Positions 44,701-47,081 of a stretch of DNA of 47,081 nt are shown piece by piece. A program made the position numbers and the translations under genes. The stretch lies in assembly GCA_026989035.1 (NCBI GenBank), contig JALSKB010000176.1, forward strand, positions 1-47,081, in the 5' to 3' direction. Every line of letters begins with the position of its first letter. Positions within the stretch are counted from its first letter, which is position 1. Source of the stretch: Saprospiraceae bacterium. GTDB taxonomy: Bacteria; Bacteroidota; Bacteroidia; Chitinophagales; Saprospiraceae. The notes under the pieces were generated by a model that saw only the letters and a list, made by a program, of their open reading frames with translations, was not told the origin of the DNA and did not search any database.

Positions 44701-46026
44701 ACCATTAGCACTTTGAGTAACAGTCAAGGTGTAAGTCCCCGGAGATTGCACCTCTACGGTATTTTGATCGGAAGCCCCCACAATGCCACCCGGAGGTCCT
44801 GTCCATTGATAGGTAATAACGGCCTCTGAAGAAGCCGGCACGGAGGTAGATTGACTGCCATCTAAAGTGACGGTAGCATTGCCTCCACAGCCCAAAACCG
44901 GAGGAGGAGCAATTACTGCATCGGCTTCCAAGACGGTTAAAATGAGCACGATGGTGCTGTCACAACCATTCACATCCGACAAGGTATGGGTATAACCATT
45001 GGTCTCACAAACCATGGTGCCGTAAAAATCATAGCAATCCGGCGCACAAATTGTTTCGGTCAAAACAGTCGGCGGATAGGGCGGTATGAGATTGATCTGA
45101 CAGTAAACGATGCTGTCACATCCCAAAGCAGAAGTGTAAACGTGTTCGAAAAAGCCCGGCCCCGAATAAGCCGTACCCTGGCAAACCACCACATCACCTG
45201 CACACAAATCGTACTCTTCTATAGTGGGTGGAATAGGCGTGCTGGTTACCGTAATGCAAACCGGAGGCCCCGTCTCACAAGCATTGGAAGGTGTTACACA
45301 CAATTGAGCTACACCGGCTGCCGTCCAATTGATGGTAACATTTTCCGAGCCTTGCCCTGCAGAAACCGAGCCAATACCAGGAGAAATCGTCCAGTCGTAA
45401 TACGTCGCTCCGTCTGCCAAAGGTACAGAGTAATCTACCATAGCCCCGGGACAAACGTCTATCGGGCCTGAAATGGTTCCCGGAATAACCGGCGTAGGCA
45501 GATCACCTACGCCCTGCAAAACATTGATGGTGTAATCACAGGCATCACCGGCCCAACCGTCCAGCATCAGGTAGTATATTTGTCCGATTTGCAGGCCGTT
45601 AGCCGTAACGATACCCGTACCCTGATTTCCTGGACTCCAGCAATTCGACACTGCCGTAAAATTGGCACAATCGTTCGTCTGATACATCTGTGCCTGCATA
45701 CCCGAGCCCATAGCCGTCCCCTGACAGTTTGTCACCACAATTTCCAATTGGATGGTCGTGCTATTGGCTATGAAAGAAAACCACTGATAATTCTCACAAG
45801 AGCCGCAAAAAGACCCCGGGCAAGGCCCTACTCCGGAATTATACGTATTCCCGCAATATCCGTCAAAATCGGCTTCCGAGCAGAACAAAGGGGCATTCTG
45901 GCAGGCTTGCGGGCCTGTTCCGGGGGGTTCCGGACTAAACGGATCGTTACATTGGGCGTAAAGCCCGTTCAGACTGCCGACAAAAAAAACAAAAACCAAA
46001 AAGAAAAGAGGTAACAAACGCTTCAT
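38722..46026 (-). CDS. Giant type IX-secreted surface protein with tandem repeats (gliding-motility C-terminal domain)
   Basis: About 2434 residues from ATG 46026 (MKRLLPLFFLVFVFFVGSLNGLYAQ, signal peptide); a TTG just upstream is unlikely. The N-terminal Cys-rich domain (CNDPFSPEPPGTGPQACQN, CGSCENYQWFSFIA) is the type heading many Saprospiraceae surface proteins. PKD/Ig-like units follow (DWTISPGIG, TYDWTVSGG). Four tandem modules of 272-282 residues begin with C-x-C (TSTAGTMD, VSAVGSMD, VTQVGNMD, VSSAGVMD) at 43122, 42276, 41439 and 40623. A SprB-type segment (PHVSFSDISCFGDDDGFIQI) comes before the end: NAFSPNGDGINDVFF and FNRWGEVVFEY, the CHU_C (type B) sorting domain. Likely a surface adhesin or matrix protein. 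Confidence 0.92.
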   Translation of the reverse strand: MKRLLPLFFLVFVFFVGSLNGLYAQCNDPFSPEPPGTGPQACQNAPLFCSEADFDGYCGNTYNSGVGPCPGSFCGSCENYQWFSFIANSTTIQLEIVVTNCQGTAMGSGMQAQMYQTNDCANFTAVSNCWSPGNQGTGIVTANGLQIGQIYYLMLDGWAGDACDYTINVLQGVGDLPTPVIPGTISGPIDVCPGAMVDYSVPLADGATYYDWTISPGIGSVSAGQGSENVTINWTAAGVAQLCVTPSNACETGPPVCITVTSTPIPPTIEEYDLCAGDVVVCQGTAYSGPGFFEHVYTSALGCDSIVYCQINLIPPYPPTVLTETICAPDCYDFYGTMVCETNGYTHTLSDVNGCDSTIVLILTVLEADAVIAPPPVLGCGGNATVTLDGSQSTSVPASSEAVITYQWTGPPGGIVGASDQNTVEVQSPGTYTLTVTQSANGVVCTDMASVTVSEDTAVPDPPGLSGNLNTCTDSTETYTVTPAGTGPAPTAYTWTVTGGTFVDNGSSIDVSWTTAGTGQVCVTADNACGSSTQVCQDVTVGLSPAQPQLVGNTNVCDGDVVYYLVLNAETGVTYDWTVSGGASFTNLGDSIQVDFSGAMSGQICVTASNSCGSVGPECVDVMVTSVPTDPVITGDSVLCEGSTGSYAVAFDPLATDYVWTSPNGETINGQGTNNITIDWSNSSGGDVCVTLTNACGSSQQDCFTVVVNPLPTAAISGGGSFCAGSTDSVAVVIEFTGTGPWQFTYEIDGNNPVSLVANSTPFTLMTQQAGVYTLTFVTDQTACVGTASGMATVVEDALPTAQISGSGAICQGSGDCVNLTVDLTGAADWTIVPAIDGIDQAPITGITATPFVYQVCQAGTFTITQVTDANGCSQAGSGSATVVENSSPVVSNIQENCDSTNTMYTVTFEISGGDPATYTVNGSAAGISAGPPYVFTSASLASGTGYSFSVTDVNGCDTVLVESPIVVCNCTSTAGTMDQTPLSACGANCLTANYDNTGEVFDGNDAMQFILHEGAGISIVNEIARNTTGEFCFDMALGMVYGQTYYISAVVGDDLGGGVVDINDPCLDVAQGTPVTFYEEPTAMLSGDQSICQGETAFLTVDFTGPSPWTIIYDDGGQVDTLTGITQNPYSLEVIPTSTSTYCLDVVSNANCEGIASGCALVTVYEPPAVSNVNTACNSTSTAFTVSFNISGGDPSSYQVLPAGSGTITAGNPAVFVSDEIPAGNTYAFQVFDANGCDTIEVSTTQAVDCDCVSAVGSMDLTAVEECGDGPVSAVYDPTNQVLDGNDVLLYILHSGSGTNIGMPIVASNTTGMFSFDPNTMTYGTTYYLSAVVGSSDGAGGIDLNDPCLAVAQGTPVTFYEVPSGTLSGDPAICQGELTTLSVDLTGDAPWTIVISDGSVLDTISGINSTNYAYQVMPSAGTTYTLLEVQDENCPGMASGQSLVTVHTPPVPGLPSITYNNTNTAYVVCFDISGGQPPYTVFNGLDTVVVAAGEQFCSAEIACGQGYSFEVDDVNQCGPALVADPQVDCSCVTQVGNMDPTPIEVCGAEMAVSVYDSTLQALDGNDVVDFILHNGDNVPILTNSEPVFSYSVALMYGQTYYISARAGDDNGLGIVDVNDPCFSISAGTPVVFWETPSATLSGGGDICAGECLNLDVEIAGGVAPWQLVLENTAGQQDTFAVVTSPGSIEVCPDVSTSYSVVEVSDAHCNGSGVGLAAVSIQGVPFALNVTTTADVTNTMVTVCFDITGGDSTTYVVSGMPGTLMGSSFCSDPIPCSTDSYFFLVQDGFTCVTDTVQGPIECSCVSSAGVMDTEIYPYCQSDPGAVPPAAGGSFDGNDTLMYVLHTSATNELGTILAVNSVPEFNFDASSMECDETYYVSVVVGDDDGTGLVDLNDPCLSVSFGTPIVFECLPEVSIQGNATICQGDVTDIVFNLSSEGPYTIVINDGQQDTILMDVTDNFAWEVSPMQTTTYSLVSVLDVSTNCVNEVSGQVQIEVNLPVNAGTAQPEVHVCEGDAELIALTDLLVGQDPGGVWTETSPIPSNGGAFSAAAGTFNTANQLPATYTFAYTVDALDPCVDDSETVVVVIDPRPQADAGDNKEINCFDSEVTLGGPFTSIGSQYIYTWTLGNTVVGADPTLVAQEGGTYTLRVENAETGCYAEDEVTVTESIDYPVPHVSFSDISCFGDDDGFIQIDSITGGFPPYLCSFNGGAFTQQKLFTNLVAGTYELLIQDSKGCEAYLEINLNQPEQLEVTLAYYPIEGAQISLGDTVELTILLSPGYDFDSLDFVSWSPPELIPCDTCQTNMVSPPFSTEFSVMVAEGECSDADSVHIYVNREAPVFIPNAFSPNGDGINDVFFIQAGRSVQEIKTFLVFNRWGEVVFEYHNFLPNDPAYGWDGTHRGRQLNPAVFTWYAEIELIDGRVELYEGDVTLIR
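40623..43122 (-). repeat. Tandem protein modules (about 840 bp each) inside the giant surface protein
   Basis: Module starts are spaced 846, 837 and 816 bases. Each shares the core YYxSAVVGDD-x-x-x-x-VDLNDPCLxVAxGTPVxF followed by a P-x-x-L-x-G-x-x-x-ICxGE unit. The fourth copy continues to about 40000. Diversity between modules is moderate, so they are old enough to have drifted; the last is shortest. Confidence 0.85.
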
Positions 46027-46203
46027 ACGCAAAATACATTTTACATTGCCTCCAATAGCTCAAAGGCCGACCAAAATTCAGAAAGGGGTAAAAGTAAGCC
46101 CCTTGTGGCGGAATAAAAAAAAACACGCAAAGTTTTTTCTCAAAACAAGCTTTTTCGTAAAGGTGCCTGCATTTGTTTACTTATTAAAAGCCCAGTCATC
46201 CTT

Positions 46204-47081
46204 TTAACGCAGCAACAAGACCTCTCCCTTGAGAAAAACGCTCCTTCCGTCAAGCAAATGCAATTGAACTTGCCAAACGTAAACACCAGGGTTCATCTCC
46301 TTCCCATGCAAACGCCCGTCCCAGCCGTAAAGCGGATCATTCGGCGCAAAATGTCGAGCCTCAAACAACAACTCCCCCCAACGATCATAAACCTGAAACA
46401 AATCAATCTGCTCCACCCCTGCTCCGGCTTGTACATAAAACAGATCATTCACTCCATCACCATTGGGAGAAAAAGCATTGCCCAGATAGACCTTGCTGTT
46501 TCGCCGAACGTAAATAGACAGCATATCCAGAGCTATACACCCGTTGCTGTCCGCCACGGTTAAAGTATAAGTCTGATTGTGCTCGGGAAGATAAGTAAAA
46601 GAGGTGCAGGCATCACAATCCACAGGAGGTAAAGGCTCCCACCAAAGGGTATCCACAGGCCCCGACAACTGAGCTTCTATCGTAACCCAATCCCCCAAAT
46701 CTACCAAAGTATCTCCTTCCAGGATTACCCCCACACCAAGCGGATCCACCAGTTGTAAAACGGTATCCCAACGACAACCGTTGGCATCCTCTACTTCCAA
46801 AAGGTAGATACCGGCACTTAATTGCAAAAAATCGGGATAAGGCCCCAAAACAGCCCCATCTAAAGCATACAAATACGGTTCAGTCCCTCCCAATATACCG
46901 TCCACCTCAATACGCCCGTCTTTAAACCCCGGACAAGTCGGATCAACCACACTAACCAGAGCCGATGCAATGAGTTCCTCCACGGCCTCCACATCCACCG
47001 TATCACGAGCCATACAGCCGTTTGTTTGATTCGTCACTTCCAAAACATAGCCCCCCCCCCCATCCACTTCTGCCGTCAGTT
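46204..47081 (-). CDS. Type IX-secreted protein with gliding-motility C-terminal domain, 5' end outside window
   Basis: About 292 codons of the C-terminal end; the frame continues beyond base 47081, so the true start is not visible. It contains a SprB/PKD-type unit (VVDPTCPGFKDGRIEVDG, DANGCRWDTV) and ends with LGNAFSPNGDGVNDLFYVQA and VYDRWGELLFEARHF, the CHU_C type B sorting domain, close to that of the next gene downstream. An 11-base G tract (minus strand, 47051-47061) encodes DGGGGY. It is transcribed towards the giant gene with a 177-base gap. Likely a surface protein. Confidence 0.88.
   Translation of the reverse strand, partial: LTAEVDGGGGYVLEVTNQTNGCMARDTVDVEAVEELIASALVSVVDPTCPGFKDGRIEVDGILGGTEPYLYALDGAVLGPYPDFLQLSAGIYLLEVEDANGCRWDTVLQLVDPLGVGVILEGDTLVDLGDWVTIEAQLSGPVDTLWWEPLPPVDCDACTSFTYLPEHNQTYTLTVADSNGCIALDMLSIYVRRNSKVYLGNAFSPNGDGVNDLFYVQAGAGVEQIDLFQVYDRWGELLFEARHFAPNDPLYGWDGRLHGKEMNPGVYVWQVQLHLLDGRSVFLKGEVLLLR
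47051..47061 (-). repeat. Homopolymer run of 11 G (coding strand)
   Basis: The plus strand shows eleven C in a row, read as GGG GGG GGG GGC inside a surface-protein gene. It is in frame here. Runs of this length slip often during replication. Confidence 0.85.

Overview
The window comes from the chromosome of a Bacteroidota bacterium, most likely of the Saprospiria/Lewinella type. Evidence: two proteins end in the gliding-motility (type IX secretion, CHU_C) sorting domain; several promoters have the Bacteroidota -7 element TAnnTTTG, some with TTTG about 20 bases upstream; and there are DUF6089, HU-CCDC81/SPOR, exbB-exbD-exbD-tonB and FadN-type genes. No phage, insertion sequence, CRISPR array or rRNA was seen. 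Codon use looks uniform.

Layout. 1-1646: a truncated secreted beta-helix protein and a DUF6089 outer-membrane barrel. 2022-5972 (minus): two MbnP-like lipoproteins, a di-haem MauG/MbnH-type peroxidase and a fructosamine-kinase-like enzyme; this is a probable copper/redox cluster. 6246-8340 (plus): a secreted amidotransferase-like protein and an enoyl-CoA hydratase. 8327-11032 (minus): a PD-(D/E)XK nuclease protein. 11279-13009 (plus): a SulP transporter. 13056-17487 (minus): class Ia ribonucleotide reductase (nrdB, nrdA) and an oxidoreductase, behind a control region with DnaA boxes and a 20-bp palindrome. 17862-20819 (minus): an outer-membrane lipoprotein, the NAD(P)HX repair enzyme Nnr and a sirtuin broken by a frameshift. 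21016-23805 (plus): a secreted or membrane TPR-CHAT protease-like protein. 23825-24979 (minus): dinB. 25092-27208 (plus): DUF58, PPK2 and an S4 RNA-binding protein. 27234-31968 (minus): beta-oxidation operon fadN-fadA plus a membrane HU/SPOR protein, with an operator-like palindrome inside the promoter. 32105-38220 (plus): exbB, a large VCBS/ASPIC lipoprotein, two exbD genes and a tonB-like gene. 38282-38459 (minus): tRNA-Pro(GGG) and tRNA-Val(GAC). 38722-47081 (minus): two type IX-secreted surface proteins, one of about 2434 residues with four tandem modules of about 280 residues.

The most unusual signal is not a gene. A 14-base motif, GCCTTTCGGCAAAT, occurs eight times exactly. A stem-swapped form, GGCTTTCGCCAAAY, occurs seven times, and a loop variant, GCCTTCCGGCAAAT, four times. 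The copies lie on both strands, in several reading frames and between genes. The GCC/GGC arms are swapped together, as if a mini-hairpin or dyad were maintained. This looks like selection at the DNA level (uptake, recombination or nucleoid signal) rather than protein coding.
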